Assembly (NCBI GenBank): GCA_039989895.1
Contig: JBDXGY010000006.1
Span: 1,126,245 to 1,190,244 of the forward strand
Source: Hyphomicrobiales bacterium
GTDB lineage: Bacteria; Pseudomonadota; Alphaproteobacteria; Rhizobiales; JACESI01
Length of the DNA: 64,000 nucleotides
Direction of reading: 5' to 3'
Of this stretch, positions 1 to 8,549 are shown in pieces. The notes under the pieces were generated by a model. It had not been told where the DNA came from and searched no databases. It saw only the letters and a program-made list of their open reading frames with translations. Numbering within the stretch: position 1 is the stretch's first letter; each line of letters begins with the position of its first letter. A program made the translations under genes and the position numbers.

Positions 1-625
1 CTTTTTCTATGACATAAGACGAGTCTGAGCATGTTAATATCTTGGCGTTCGGAGTTTTTATCAAAGCAGCATCAAGGGCATTAAAGTAGTGTTGCAACGG
101 TAGTTTTGCGAATGAACCCTGACCAGCTTGTAATGCGTCTGATCGTCCATCGAATGCGCCTGGCCCTCGAATATGCAGACCTATATATGGTTGTTCCAAA
201 AACTGCTCACTAAAGGATTGAATTGTCTGCGAAGTCTTTTGGTTCAATCGAATATGCTTTTGTATAATAGCGTAAGGCACTATACGATTGCGCGGAAGTA
301 ATACCTTGAGGGCCCCATCATACTCTCTGGGTGTAATAATATTGTCTTTGGTGCGTATAACCTGCGTACCACCCAACAATTTCTCGATTTTAGGTGCTTC
401 ACTCCAAATTTTTTTTTTAATTTTGCCAAAATAACCATCTCGCCAAATTGGCTCGAAATAATATAGCCAGGGGTCTTCCTTACGCGCTTTATCACGGTAG
501 CATGACTTCGACCAATCAATGGTGAATCGGTATTTAAATTTATTGGCAAGAAATATTTGCTGCACAACTTCGTTGACGTTGGAAAACATACCGGAAGGGC
601 GTAATCTGAGTATCTTATTTTTCAT
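1..625 (-). CDS. Fucosyltransferase-like glycosyltransferase, 3' part missing
   Basis: An open frame runs from ATG at 625 to the window edge without a stop, giving 208 residues; the C-terminus is outside. Residues 147-156 read YIGLHIRGPG, resembling the basic H-x-R-x-G loop of GDP-fucose-using enzymes (NodZ/FUT8-type and related fucosyltransferase superfamilies). The early N-terminal stretch (R-L-R-P-S-G-M-F-S-N) resembles the start of enzymes that bind a nucleotide sugar in the C-terminal half, which is not visible here. It probably decorates a surface or secreted glycan. The gene is AT-rich compared with the housekeeping genes that follow and lies downstream of the 3' end of tRNA-Leu, a common island position. 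It carries a run of ten A on the coding strand. The family call rests on motif resemblance only; another nucleotide-sugar glycosyltransferase is possible. Confidence 0.6.
   Translation of the reverse strand, partial: MKNKILRLRPSGMFSNVNEVVQQIFLANKFKYRFTIDWSKSCYRDKARKEDPWLYYFEPIWRDGYFGKIKKKIWSEAPKIEKLLGGTQVIRTKDNIITPREYDGALKVLLPRNRIVPYAIIQKHIRLNQKTSQTIQSFSEQFLEQPYIGLHIRGPGAFDGRSDALQAGQGSFAKLPLQHYFNALDAALIKTPNAKILTCSDSSYVIEK
409..418 (-). repeat. Homopolymer A(10) tract in glycosyltransferase
   Basis: Ten consecutive T on the plus strand read as AAA-AAA-AAA-A in the coding strand of the glycosyltransferase, around residues 70-73. The frame is intact in this copy. Slippage by one base would truncate the protein. 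Confidence 0.85.
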
Positions 626-927
626 TTTTGTTCTCGTAGAAAACCGCAATGATGCAGAATTATACTATCTTATTAAGATATAAACTTAATGGGTTAGCAG
701 CGTCAATATATGGTAGGCTATGTGGACTTATACGGTGGCAGGCTACCTCTGATTTAGTCATTGGTTTTTCGACGCTTGCCAAAGAAAACGAAAACTTTAG
801 CATTAAATCAAAAATGACGCGCCCCACAGAGAAATACCGAACTGTACCGCACGCGAAAAAGCGAGTCGGACGAACATCCCTCCCGTTGGAGGCGTTGAGC
901 GATGCGAAGCTGTCGTAAGACAGAAAA
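626..927. other. Non-coding gap between glycosyltransferase and tRNA-Leu
   Basis: About 300 bases with no recognisable gene. Open frames exist on both strands but none resembles a known family. No integrase fragment or duplicated tRNA end was found inside this gap. Confidence 0.5.
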
Positions 928-1012
928 TGGTGCCCCCTGCCAGACTTGAACTGGCAAGCCCGAAGGCTACGGATTTTAAGTCCGCTGTGTTTACCAATTT
1001 CACCAAGGGGGC
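928..1012 (-). tRNA. tRNA-Leu (UAA)
   Basis: The minus strand folds as an 85-nt tRNA: acceptor GCCCCCT pairs with AGGGGGC, followed by A-C-C-A with the CCA tail encoded in the DNA. The anticodon loop is CTTAAAA (anticodon TAA) on a GCGGA/TCCGT stem. The T-arm has the TTCAAGT loop. The variable arm is long (GTAGCCTTCGGGCTT region), as expected for a class II leucine tRNA. Confidence 0.95.
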
Positions 1013-1095
1013 GGACCGATCGCATGTTTATCAGCCATTGCGCTAAGTGCAAGAGGGGAAAGTAATTTTATCCCCTTATCACACAGGAGGTATCT

Positions 1096-1569
1096 TTAAG
1101 GAGTGACCTTATCCCATGGAAAATAGACCCAAGTGTTCTGGCTTACTTCGCGGGTAAATCTGTCTACTAGTGGTCTACCATCTGGCTTGGCATAAACCGT
1201 TGCAAAATATGCTTTTGGCATCATCTCACGCACAGCCCGCGCTGTTTTTCCCGTATCCACCAAATCATCAATAATCAAAACACCTGAACCACTACGACCG
1301 GCCTCAAGAACTTGATCGCTCACCGGTTTCAAAAGCGCAATATCACCTTGTTTATTCTCATCATCATAAGACGCGATAGAGATCGTCTCGATATGGCATA
1401 TGTTCAGTTCAAAGGCCACAATCGCGGCCGGCACAAGACCTCCTCGCGTGATGGCAACAATCACGTCCCATGATCGCAAACTACTTAAACTCTCAGCTAA
1501 TAAACAGGTGTCACTATGGAATTGCTCCCAAGTAACATGATACCTTTGATCGGCCTTAGCATCACTCAT
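1096..1569 (-). CDS. gpt: Xanthine(-guanine) phosphoribosyltransferase
   Basis: A purine-salvage enzyme that transfers phosphoribose from PRPP to xanthine or guanine. The 157 residues match the usual Gpt length. The PRPP-binding loop VLIIDDLVDTGKTA lies at 97-110, and ITRGGLVPA at 40-48 fits the substrate region. The start ATG overlaps the stop of the CinA-type gene by one base (ATGA), so the two are translated from one transcript. The purine theme recurs with purB and purCSQL elsewhere in the window, though not in the same operon. Confidence 0.93.
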   Translation of the reverse strand: MSDAKADQRYHVTWEQFHSDTCLLAESLSSLRSWDVIVAITRGGLVPAAIVAFELNICHIETISIASYDDENKQGDIALLKPVSDQVLEAGRSGSGVLIIDDLVDTGKTARAVREMMPKAYFATVYAKPDGRPLVDRFTREVSQNTWVYFPWDKVTP

Positions 1570-2315
1570 CAGGGCGTTTTTCCACCTAGCTCTTCAATCA
1601 GGATGGCAACTGATTTTTCTGCATCAGCCAAGCGCGCTTCATCGCGTCCGCGCATCACAATATTTGTCATAAACCGTCCATCGCGTTTCATCGGATAAGA
1701 GCCAATGGAAATATCGTCATAGCGTGCCTGCAGCGCGCCAAGACCAGCAGCAATCGTGCCCTCGCCCTTATAAAAAGGCAGCGTGCGCGAATGGACCACC
1801 TCGCCCACTGATAAGGTTGGTCCCACTTCATCCAACATCGCCCGCATGACACTTGGAACACCGGCCATGACATACACATTGCCAATATTAAATCCGGGCG
1901 GTGCTGATACTTTATTCAAAATCAACGATGCCCCAAGAGGAATGCGGGCCATGCGCATACGCGCTTCGTTCAGTTCAACACCTTCAGGATATTTCGCCAG
2001 CATAATCGCAATGGCATCTTTATTGTGTTCAATACCAACTTCAAAGGCAGTCGCCATCGCATCAGCGGTGATGTCATCATGAGTCGGGCCAATGCCCCCA
2101 GTTGAGAAGACATAAGTATATTGGCTTGAGAGTGCCCGCACAGCGTCAACGATGACGTCCATATCGTCGGATACAACACGAATTTCTTTCAAATCAATGC
2201 CGATATTGGTTAGAAATTCCGCGATATACCCTGAATTCGTATCTTTCGTGCGACCTGACAAAATTTCATCACCGATGACGAGAACAGCAGCAGTAATGAT
2301 TGTATTGTCGGCCAT
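1569..2315 (-). CDS. CinA N-terminal / molybdopterin-binding domain protein
   Basis: A single-domain protein of 248 residues in the MoaB/MogA-like fold (COG1058). Motifs are VIGDEILSGRTKDTNS near 13-28 and STGGIGPTHDD at 71-81. It lacks the C-terminal nicotinamide-nucleotide amidase domain of full-length CinA, so it is the short alphaproteobacterial form. Short forms are annotated as competence/damage-inducible protein A, but the true function is unsettled; nucleotide-pyrophosphatase activity is known for some relatives. It is translationally coupled to gpt. Confidence 0.85.
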   Translation of the reverse strand: MADNTIITAAVLVIGDEILSGRTKDTNSGYIAEFLTNIGIDLKEIRVVSDDMDVIVDAVRALSSQYTYVFSTGGIGPTHDDITADAMATAFEVGIEHNKDAIAIMLAKYPEGVELNEARMRMARIPLGASLILNKVSAPPGFNIGNVYVMAGVPSVMRAMLDEVGPTLSVGEVVHSRTLPFYKGEGTIAAGLGALQARYDDISIGSYPMKRDGRFMTNIVMRGRDEARLADAEKSVAILIEELGGKTP

Positions 2316-2372
2316 AGGTAGTCCTCAAATAGAGTTGAACTCCCACATATCTATCAAAGCTTGAGCTAAATC

Positions 2373-2411
2373 AAAAGCTGTCTGAACAAACAAGTTGTCC
2401 AGACAGCTTCA
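2373..2411 (-). terminator. Intrinsic terminator after vWA gene
   Basis: A 10-bp perfect stem, AAGCTGTCTG (2375-2384) pairing with CAGACAGCTT (2400-2409), is followed on the minus strand by a T-rich stretch (TTTTGATTT). It lies 17 bases past the stop of the vWA gene. Confidence 0.8.
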
Positions 2412-2427
2412 AAAACGGTGCTCAATA

Positions 2428-4476
2428 TTACTCTTTGATAGAAGTGGCCAATCGCAAAAGCGACAAAAACTCGGAACGATAGCCAAAACGATCATCACTT
2501 CTGCCCGCTTGTGCTAGCGCTTCAGCATCTTTAAAGCTCCATTCGCCCAAAAAATCGCTCCCCTGTAAAATCTGACCATAACCCGCAACAGCCGCTGCAA
2601 AATTGGCTTCACTTTCAGGAATATCTTGACGATCCCGAGTCACCGGCGTGGTGATAAGCTTGCTCACCGCCTCGCCCGGCAACTTATAGCGTAGCTTCAC
2701 GAATGCTAATTCATCAGACGATTGAGCTGGTTTCGCTTTGGTGCTTTCTGCCTTCTCGCCATAACGTAATGGATCTACAAGCTGGGACTTAGAGCCAACC
2801 GGCGTTACCTCATAAATCGCCGTCACCGTATGACCCGCACCGATGTCTCCAGCATCAACTTTATCATTGTTGAAATCTTCGCGCTTTAACGCGCGGGTTT
2901 CATAGCCAATCAATCGATATTCGGAGACCGTTTGCGGATTAAACTCCACTTGAATTTTCACATCATTAGCAATCGAGGTCAGAGACCCAGCCACCTGATC
3001 GACCAACACCTTGCGGGCTTCCGATAGAGTATCGATATAGGCAGCAAAACCATTGCCGTTTTGCGCCAAGCTTTGCATCAAGGCATCATTATAATTGCCC
3101 CGTCCAAAACCAAGCACCGAGAGATGCGTGCCGCTTTCGCGCTTCTCGCTGATATATTTCTTCAGCTTTTCAACATCGGAAAGGCCAACATTAAAGTCGC
3201 CATCGGTCGCCAAAATAACGCGGGCCTTACCCTCATCTGCGGCCATTTTTTCTGCAATCGCATAGGCCTGTTGCAAACCCGCTTGCCCAGCCGTAGAACC
3301 ACCAGCTGTGAGGTTTTTCAAGCTTGCCAATATCTTGTCGCTCTCCCTCGCCGCCGTCGGCTCAAGCGCCAAACCAGCACTGCCCGCATAGGTGACAATA
3401 GCAACCTTATCGTCAGGACGAAGGGTTGAAAGCAGCAAACGAAATGATTGAACTAAAAGCGGTAACTTGTTGGATTGATTCATAGATCCTGATGTGTCGA
3501 TCAGAAAAACTAGATTATGCTGTGGCACATCAATAGCAGGCGGCGTGAACCCCTTAATGCCAACTTGCATGAGTTTTGTGCCCGTGTTCCACGGCGTTTC
3601 CATCACCGAAACACTGGTTGAAAACGGTACATTCGCACTATCCGGCGCCTTATAGGCATAATCGAAATAATTAATCAGCTCTTCCACACGAACCGATTGC
3701 GGGTCTGGCAATTGCCCCAGCTCGATAGCAGAGCGCATATAGGAATAAGACGCCGTATCCACATCAATCGAGAAGGTTGAAACTGGCGCGTCAGCAACCG
3801 TCTTCAAAGGATTAGGGGCGCTATCGGGAAACTGCTCACGATCAACCCGTGCATCAGTAAATGGCGCTGGTTGGGGTGCAGGCCGTACAAGTGACACATC
3901 TGGAGACGAAACAAACGCCTCAGAACTTCGAGCTTTAGATTGAATTTTAGAAGAGACAATGCTTGGAGCTTGTCCGCTCCGCTTAACAGCTTTGGCTCTG
4001 TTTTGTGAGGGCAAAGATTTGGCTTTTCTGCTGACGGGAGGAGAGATCGCAATTGGCGCTTCTTGTGCAATTGGCGCTTGTTGCGCAATTTGCACCTCAT
4101 CCAGCGATAAATCGGCAGAGTCAGATACATCCGCTTCAACAGTGTGATCAATTTGCTCCTGTGAGACACTTTGCAGCGGTAAAAAACTAGTCAAATTTTG
4201 TGTCACACCTACGGCTACAATAATGGCAGCGAGGGAGGCGGTTCCTAGGTAAAACTGGCGCGAGTTTAAATTTTGAAGCATGGCAAAAAATCCTTTTGTG
4301 ATATCAGCCGCTTTTGTGGGCTGCTTATCATTCAGACGTGCCTCAAACTTCGATCCTTGGTGAACCTCATCAAAATTTTCCATCGCGAGCAAAAGCGCCC
4401 TCTCCCGCGCCTCACTGGATGGCGCAGGCGTGGCTTTATCAAGCCTGTGCTTCAGTGTTTCAAATTCATTACTCAT
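2428..4476 (-). CDS. Membrane-anchored vWA protein (YfbK-like), possible fused anti-sigma
   Basis: 682 residues. The N-terminal 75 residues are charged and have no signal peptide. One membrane segment follows (about 76-98), then an A/P/Q/S-rich linker (130-220). Next come a YfbK-type N-terminal module around 235-275 and a von Willebrand A domain. Its MIDAS motif D327-T-S329-G-S331 is intact, within LVFLIDTSGSM. The C-terminal third fits the domain that follows vWA in YfbK proteins (DUF3520). The start overlaps the stop of the ECF sigma gene (ATGA). A cytoplasmic N-terminus, one helix and a periplasmic sensor domain form the layout of transmembrane anti-sigma factors, so I infer, without proof, that it holds the sigma factor in check. 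Confidence 0.85.
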   Translation of the reverse strand: MSNEFETLKHRLDKATPAPSSEARERALLLAMENFDEVHQGSKFEARLNDKQPTKAADITKGFFAMLQNLNSRQFYLGTASLAAIIVAVGVTQNLTSFLPLQSVSQEQIDHTVEADVSDSADLSLDEVQIAQQAPIAQEAPIAISPPVSRKAKSLPSQNRAKAVKRSGQAPSIVSSKIQSKARSSEAFVSSPDVSLVRPAPQPAPFTDARVDREQFPDSAPNPLKTVADAPVSTFSIDVDTASYSYMRSAIELGQLPDPQSVRVEELINYFDYAYKAPDSANVPFSTSVSVMETPWNTGTKLMQVGIKGFTPPAIDVPQHNLVFLIDTSGSMNQSNKLPLLVQSFRLLLSTLRPDDKVAIVTYAGSAGLALEPTAARESDKILASLKNLTAGGSTAGQAGLQQAYAIAEKMAADEGKARVILATDGDFNVGLSDVEKLKKYISEKRESGTHLSVLGFGRGNYNDALMQSLAQNGNGFAAYIDTLSEARKVLVDQVAGSLTSIANDVKIQVEFNPQTVSEYRLIGYETRALKREDFNNDKVDAGDIGAGHTVTAIYEVTPVGSKSQLVDPLRYGEKAESTKAKPAQSSDELAFVKLRYKLPGEAVSKLITTPVTRDRQDIPESEANFAAAVAGYGQILQGSDFLGEWSFKDAEALAQAGRSDDRFGYRSEFLSLLRLATSIKE

Positions 4477-5021
4477 TGAAGCTTCTCCTCTGACCGTGCT
4501 TGTTTTTTTAATGCTTTGCGCACTTCACTCATGCGCCAACTTATTGTGCCTTCACTGACAGAAAGACACGCGCCTGCCTCGGCATGGGTCATTTCTTCCC
4601 CTAAAACCAAAGCAAGTGTTTCCTGTAATTCTTGCGGCAAGTGCCCTATTGCCTCTTGAAGCCAGTGTATATCCGCCTTTGTTTCGGCATCCGCCGCATG
4701 GCGCAACACTTCAACATCACCCCATCCGACTGCCGCGCGAGCATGTGTGGCCTTGCGCCGCATCACATCACGCCCTTTATTAATCACCACACGATGGAGC
4801 CATGTGGTGAATTTTGATTCCCCTCTAAAGCTTTGTAATTTAACGGGAAGTTCAATACAGACATCTTGCGCCAAATCTTCGGCCTCAGCTTGGCTCCCAA
4901 GCAGGCGAAATGACAATCTGAAAATCAAATCGTAATGGGTCGCAACAAGCTCGCCAAAAGCGGTGCGATCCCCCGCTTTTGCTCGTTCTACCAGTATTTC
5001 ATCGCTCGATTTCATATGCAT
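4473..5021 (-). CDS. ECF-family RNA polymerase sigma factor
   Basis: 182 residues with the two-domain ECF layout. Region 2 (about 12-85) includes DLAQDVCIELPVKL and FTTWLHRVVINKGRD. Region 4 (about 120-175) has a helix-turn-helix, MTHAEAGACLSVSEGTISWRMSEVRKAL. It lacks regions 1 and 3. It would direct RNA polymerase to a stress regulon. The next gene overlaps it by four bases and encodes a membrane vWA protein, the likely regulatory partner. I saw no clear autoregulated ECF promoter in the 95 bases upstream. ATG 5015 is an alternative start. Confidence 0.93.
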   Translation of the reverse strand: MHMKSSDEILVERAKAGDRTAFGELVATHYDLIFRLSFRLLGSQAEAEDLAQDVCIELPVKLQSFRGESKFTTWLHRVVINKGRDVMRRKATHARAAVGWGDVEVLRHAADAETKADIHWLQEAIGHLPQELQETLALVLGEEMTHAEAGACLSVSEGTISWRMSEVRKALKKQARSEEKLQ

Positions 5022-5158
5022 TATAAAAGTTAGACGTGAAAGACAGATAAATCCTTGGTGAGGAAATAGATTTTTTTTTAAAAGTAGAATAACACTAGCG
5101 TAAGAAGACTAGGGGCTTGACCTTAGCACACATGATGCTCAACAAAGGAATTCAATTC

Positions 5159-5878
5159 ATGAAGTTTGGACTTATCACAACTGTTGCTGCTGCAGCCATC
5201 CTCTTTACTGGATACACAGGCGGAAGCACGCACGCACAAGAAAGCACTGCCGGTAAATTGGAAACACCTGAAGAAAAAATCAGCTACATCATTGGTCGAA
5301 ACACCGCTGAGCAACTTAAAAGAGATGGTATCGAGATCGATCCAAAAACCTTTTTGCTTGCGATTGAAGATGTTCAATCCGGTACGGAAAGCCGTTTAAG
5401 CCCTGAAGAAGTTCAAGCAACAATCGCCGAACTGCAAAAGAAAGTCGCCGCTGAACAGGCTGCCGCTCAAGCAGGCATCTCCGCTGCCAATAAAAAAGAA
5501 GGCGAAGCTTATCTAAAAGAAAATGGTGCCAAAGAAGGCGTGACCACTTTGGACAGCGGCTTGCAATATAAAGTTATCACAGCTGGTAAAGATGGCCCAA
5601 AACCAAAAGCAACCGACACGGTGACCGTGCATTACAAAGGCACGCTTATTAATGGCAAAGAGTTTGACAGCTCCTACGCAAGGGGTGAGCCTGCAACTTT
5701 CCCACTCTCTGGCGTCATTCCCGGCTGGACTGAAGTGGTTCAATTGATGAGTGTTGGTGACAAGTGGGAAGTCTCTATCCCTTCAAATCTCGCTTATGGC
5801 CCGAATGGCGCAGGTGAAGACATTGGTCCTGATGCAACATTGAAATTTGATATTGAGCTGATAAAAATCGGCCAATAA
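5159..5878 (+). CDS. Periplasmic FKBP-type peptidyl-prolyl isomerase
   Basis: A folding catalyst that isomerises X-Pro bonds. The start at 5159 follows an AAAGGA ribosome site and gives a signal peptide (MKFGLITTVAAAAILFTGYT) ending near AHA-Q. An FKBP_N dimerisation domain (about 35-110) precedes an FKBP_C domain (about 145-239). The latter contains VTVHYKGTLINGKEFDSS, FPLSGVIPGW and YGPNGAG. The layout matches FkpA/Mip proteins. An upstream TTG at 5117 would spoil the signal peptide and is not preferred. The gene stands alone and is divergent from the sigma factor gene. Confidence 0.92.
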   Translation: MKFGLITTVAAAAILFTGYTGGSTHAQESTAGKLETPEEKISYIIGRNTAEQLKRDGIEIDPKTFLLAIEDVQSGTESRLSPEEVQATIAELQKKVAAEQAAAQAGISAANKKEGEAYLKENGAKEGVTTLDSGLQYKVITAGKDGPKPKATDTVTVHYKGTLINGKEFDSSYARGEPATFPLSGVIPGWTEVVQLMSVGDKWEVSIPSNLAYGPNGAGEDIGPDATLKFDIELIKIGQ

Positions 5879-5942
5879 CAAGGCTCAAGCAATTGGCGTT
5901 CTTATGTCGTGAACACTGTTGTTGTGAACATTGTGATTTTTC

Positions 5943-6659
5943 ATGAAGTTTCCGACACCTTTAAAACGCGGAAAACTGGTGCAGCGCTATAAGCGGTTTC
6001 TTGCTGATGTCGTCCTTGATGATGGCACAGCAGTTACCGCTCATTGCGCTAATCCTGGCTCAATGCTGGGCTTGAAAGAGCCCGGCTCAACCGTCTGGCT
6101 GTCAGAGGCGAATAATCCAAAACGCAAGCTGAAATATGATTTTCAAATCATTGAGGCTGACAATACTCTGGTCGCAATCAACACCAACAACCCAAACAAA
6201 CTCGTTGAAGAAGCGATCCTAGCCGACACCATCACTGAACTATCAGGCTATGCAAATTTAAAGCGGGAAGTGAAATACGGGGTCAACAGCCGCATTGATA
6301 TGCTTCTCACAGATGAAGCAAAACCTGACTGCTACGTGGAAGTCAAAAACGTCCATTTATCGCGCAAATCCGGCCTTATGGAATTTCCTGACAGTGTCAC
6401 AACACGCGGCGCCAAGCATCTCGTGGAATTAGGTGATATGGTGGATAAAGGCCATCGCGCGGTGATGGTTTATCTCATCCAGCGCGAGGACGGAGACGCC
6501 TTCGCTCTTGCGCAAGATTTAGACCCTACTTATGCAAAAACCTTTGTTGAAGCAAAAGCACGCGGCGTTGAAGCCATCGCCTATGAATGCCACATCACCC
6601 TTGATGAAATTACCGTCACAAAAAGCGTTCCTATCCTTTTTCCTGATTCATCGAGCTAA
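5943..6659 (+). CDS. sfsA: SfsA family protein
   Basis: 238 residues, matching SfsA (sugar fermentation stimulation protein, DNA/RNA-binding nuclease-like). The N-terminus PLKRGKLVQRYKRFLADV carries the OB-like region. AHCANPGSM, SRIDMLL and CYVEVKNVHL fit the nuclease-like core, with acidic and lysine residues in D-x(n)-E-V-K. The molecular role in bacteria is poorly defined. It is followed by map, radC and then a chemoreceptor on the same strand; sfsA-map-radC is a common alphaproteobacterial order. Confidence 0.92.
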   Translation: MKFPTPLKRGKLVQRYKRFLADVVLDDGTAVTAHCANPGSMLGLKEPGSTVWLSEANNPKRKLKYDFQIIEADNTLVAINTNNPNKLVEEAILADTITELSGYANLKREVKYGVNSRIDMLLTDEAKPDCYVEVKNVHLSRKSGLMEFPDSVTTRGAKHLVELGDMVDKGHRAVMVYLIQREDGDAFALAQDLDPTYAKTFVEAKARGVEAIAYECHITLDEITVTKSVPILFPDSSS

Positions 6660-6741
6660 TTTCTCTTAAATTTGGCTGGCATAGCTGGCTGTGTGAGTAT
6701 AAATATAAACAAACACTAATATTCTCACAAAGCTAAATACC

Positions 6742-7569
6742 ATGGTCACTTATATTGATGCAGCAACTGCCCCTTTGCACAACACAGGCCAAGTGCGTCT
6801 TTATCATTCCGACGACTTTGACGCGATGCATGAAGCGGGACAACTGGCAGCCCGTGCGCTCGATCATGTAGCAGAAATGGTGAAACCGGGTGTTACAACG
6901 AAGGAAATTGACGATTTCGTCTTCCAATTTGGCCTCGACAATAACGCCGCGCCCGCAACCCTCAATTATCGCGGCTACACCAAATCATCTTGTACATCCA
7001 TCAATCACGTTGTCTGCCACGGCATTCCAAACGAGAAAGCCCTGCGTGAGGGAGACATCATCAATGTGGACATCACCTATGTGCTGAATGGCTGGCATGG
7101 CGATTCAAGTCGCATGTATGCTGTGGGCAAATTAAAACGCGCAGCAGAACGACTGATTGACATCACGTATGAATGTCTAATGCGCAGTATTGCCATCGTC
7201 AAACCTGGTGCCACCACCGGCGACATTGGCGCTGTAATACAAGAATATGCTGAAAGCCAAAGATGCAGCGTTGTGCGTGATTTTTGCGGCCACGGGCTTG
7301 GGCGGCTTTTTCATGACACGCCCAATATCCTACATTATGGCAAGGCGGGCGAAGGCATTGAGCTGCGCGAAGGCATGATCTTCACCATCGAGCCAATGAT
7401 TAACATCGGGCGCCCCCATGTGAAGGTATTACCGGATGGCTGGACGGCCGTTACCCGTGACCGCTCCCTATCCGCCCAATTCGAACATTCCATCGGTGTA
7501 ACAAGCGATGGATGCCGTATTTTTACTGAGTCCCCCAAAGGCTATCACAAGCCACCATTTGATCTTTAA
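6742..7569 (+). CDS. map: Type I methionine aminopeptidase
   Basis: Removes the initiator methionine from new proteins. The five metal ligands are visible in context: D in INVDITYVL, D in WHGDSSRMY, H in CGHGLGRLFH, E in FTIEPMIN and E in FEHSIGV. The substrate histidine lies in NHVVCHGIP. The length of 275 residues is normal. It is 13 bases from radC and probably cotranscribed with it. Confidence 0.96.
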   Translation: MVTYIDAATAPLHNTGQVRLYHSDDFDAMHEAGQLAARALDHVAEMVKPGVTTKEIDDFVFQFGLDNNAAPATLNYRGYTKSSCTSINHVVCHGIPNEKALREGDIINVDITYVLNGWHGDSSRMYAVGKLKRAAERLIDITYECLMRSIAIVKPGATTGDIGAVIQEYAESQRCSVVRDFCGHGLGRLFHDTPNILHYGKAGEGIELREGMIFTIEPMINIGRPHVKVLPDGWTAVTRDRSLSAQFEHSIGVTSDGCRIFTESPKGYHKPPFDL

Positions 7570-7582
7570 GGCGTGCACGTGA

Positions 7583-8323
7583 ATGGGTGATGATGATCCT
7601 GACAAATCTTTGCCCGGTTTTGAAGAAGCAAGACCGCAGACATCCACTGCAAAACCCCATTATGCAGGACACCGCGACAGGCTGCGCGCGCGCTTCGCGG
7701 AAAACGGTGCAAAAGCACTGGCTGACTATGAACTCTTAGAACTCATCTTGTTCCGCTCTATTCCAAGACGCGATACAAAACCGATAGCCAAAGCACTTCT
7801 GGCACGCTTTGGCACTGTCGCTGAAGCCCTCTCTGCTCCAGTTGAACGCATCACAGAAATCGACGGCATTGGTCGCTCGGTCGCTTTGGATCTCAAAATA
7901 ATACAAGCAGCCGGCCAGCAACTCGCGAAAGATTCAATCAAAACAAAAACCATCCTCTCCTCATGGTCAGAACTGCTCGCCTATTGCCACACCGCCATGG
8001 CCTATGAGACCAAAGAGCAATTCCGTATTTTGTTTCTTGATAAGAAAAATCAATTGATCGCAGATGAAATACAGCAGGTTGGAACCGTAGATCATACGCC
8101 TGTCTACCCCCGCGAAGTGGTTAAACGCGCGCTTGAACTCTCGGCCACCGCTGTCATTCTTCTCCACAACCATCCCTCAGGCGATCCAACCCCGTCACAA
8201 GCCGATATTTTGATGACCCAAAAAATAATCGAGGTCGCCAAACCGCTTGGCATTGCCGTTCACGATCACATCATCATTGGCAAAGAGGGACACACGAGTT
8301 TGAAGGCTCTGCGGTTTATTTAA
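7583..8323 (+). CDS. radC: RadC family JAMM-domain protein
   Basis: 246 residues. An N-terminal helix-hairpin-helix part ([21 protein letters not shown]) precedes the MPN/JAMM domain. The zinc motif is intact: [18 protein letters not shown] supplies H-x-H and D. The name comes from an old DNA-repair assignment later shown to be wrong for the E. coli gene, so the function is unknown. The metal site suggests a metalloprotease or nuclease fold. Confidence 0.93.
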   Translation: MGDDDPDKSLPGFEEARPQTSTAKPHYAGHRDRLRARFAENGAKALADYELLELILFRSIPRRDTKPIAKALLARFGTVAEALSAPVERITEIDGIGRSVALDLKIIQAAGQQLAKDSIKTKTILSSWSELLAYCHTAMAYETKEQFRILFLDKKNQLIADEIQQVGTVDHTPVYPREVVKRALELSATAVILLHNHPSGDPTPSQADILMTQKIIEVAKPLGIAVHDHIIIGKEGHTSLKALRFI

Positions 8324-8549
8324 AATACCACCAAACCTTAAACTCCAGATCGAATGTAATGTCCTAGTGGACCGTTTGGCCGCTCATAATTGTTTCTGTA
8401 CATTTCCTCAGAACATTAAGCATTTATTCACCTAAAACATCACAATATGCAAAATATTTTATCAATACTTGTTCTTTAAAATGGCCACATCTGTCTCCTT
8501 TGACTCTTGGTCATTCAATGACCAACGGGTTTCGTCAAAGGTGGCCTTA

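Noticed and set aside
280-567. 95-residue minus-strand open frame
   Set aside because: It is out of frame with the longer glycosyltransferase frame that runs from 625 to the edge and carries the recognisable motif.
649-918. 89-residue plus-strand open frame beside tRNA-Leu
   Set aside because: No family resemblance and unusual composition; likely chance in the non-coding gap.
660-1052. Minus-strand frames crossing the tRNA
   Set aside because: They run through the tRNA-Leu gene in antisense or sense and have no homology.
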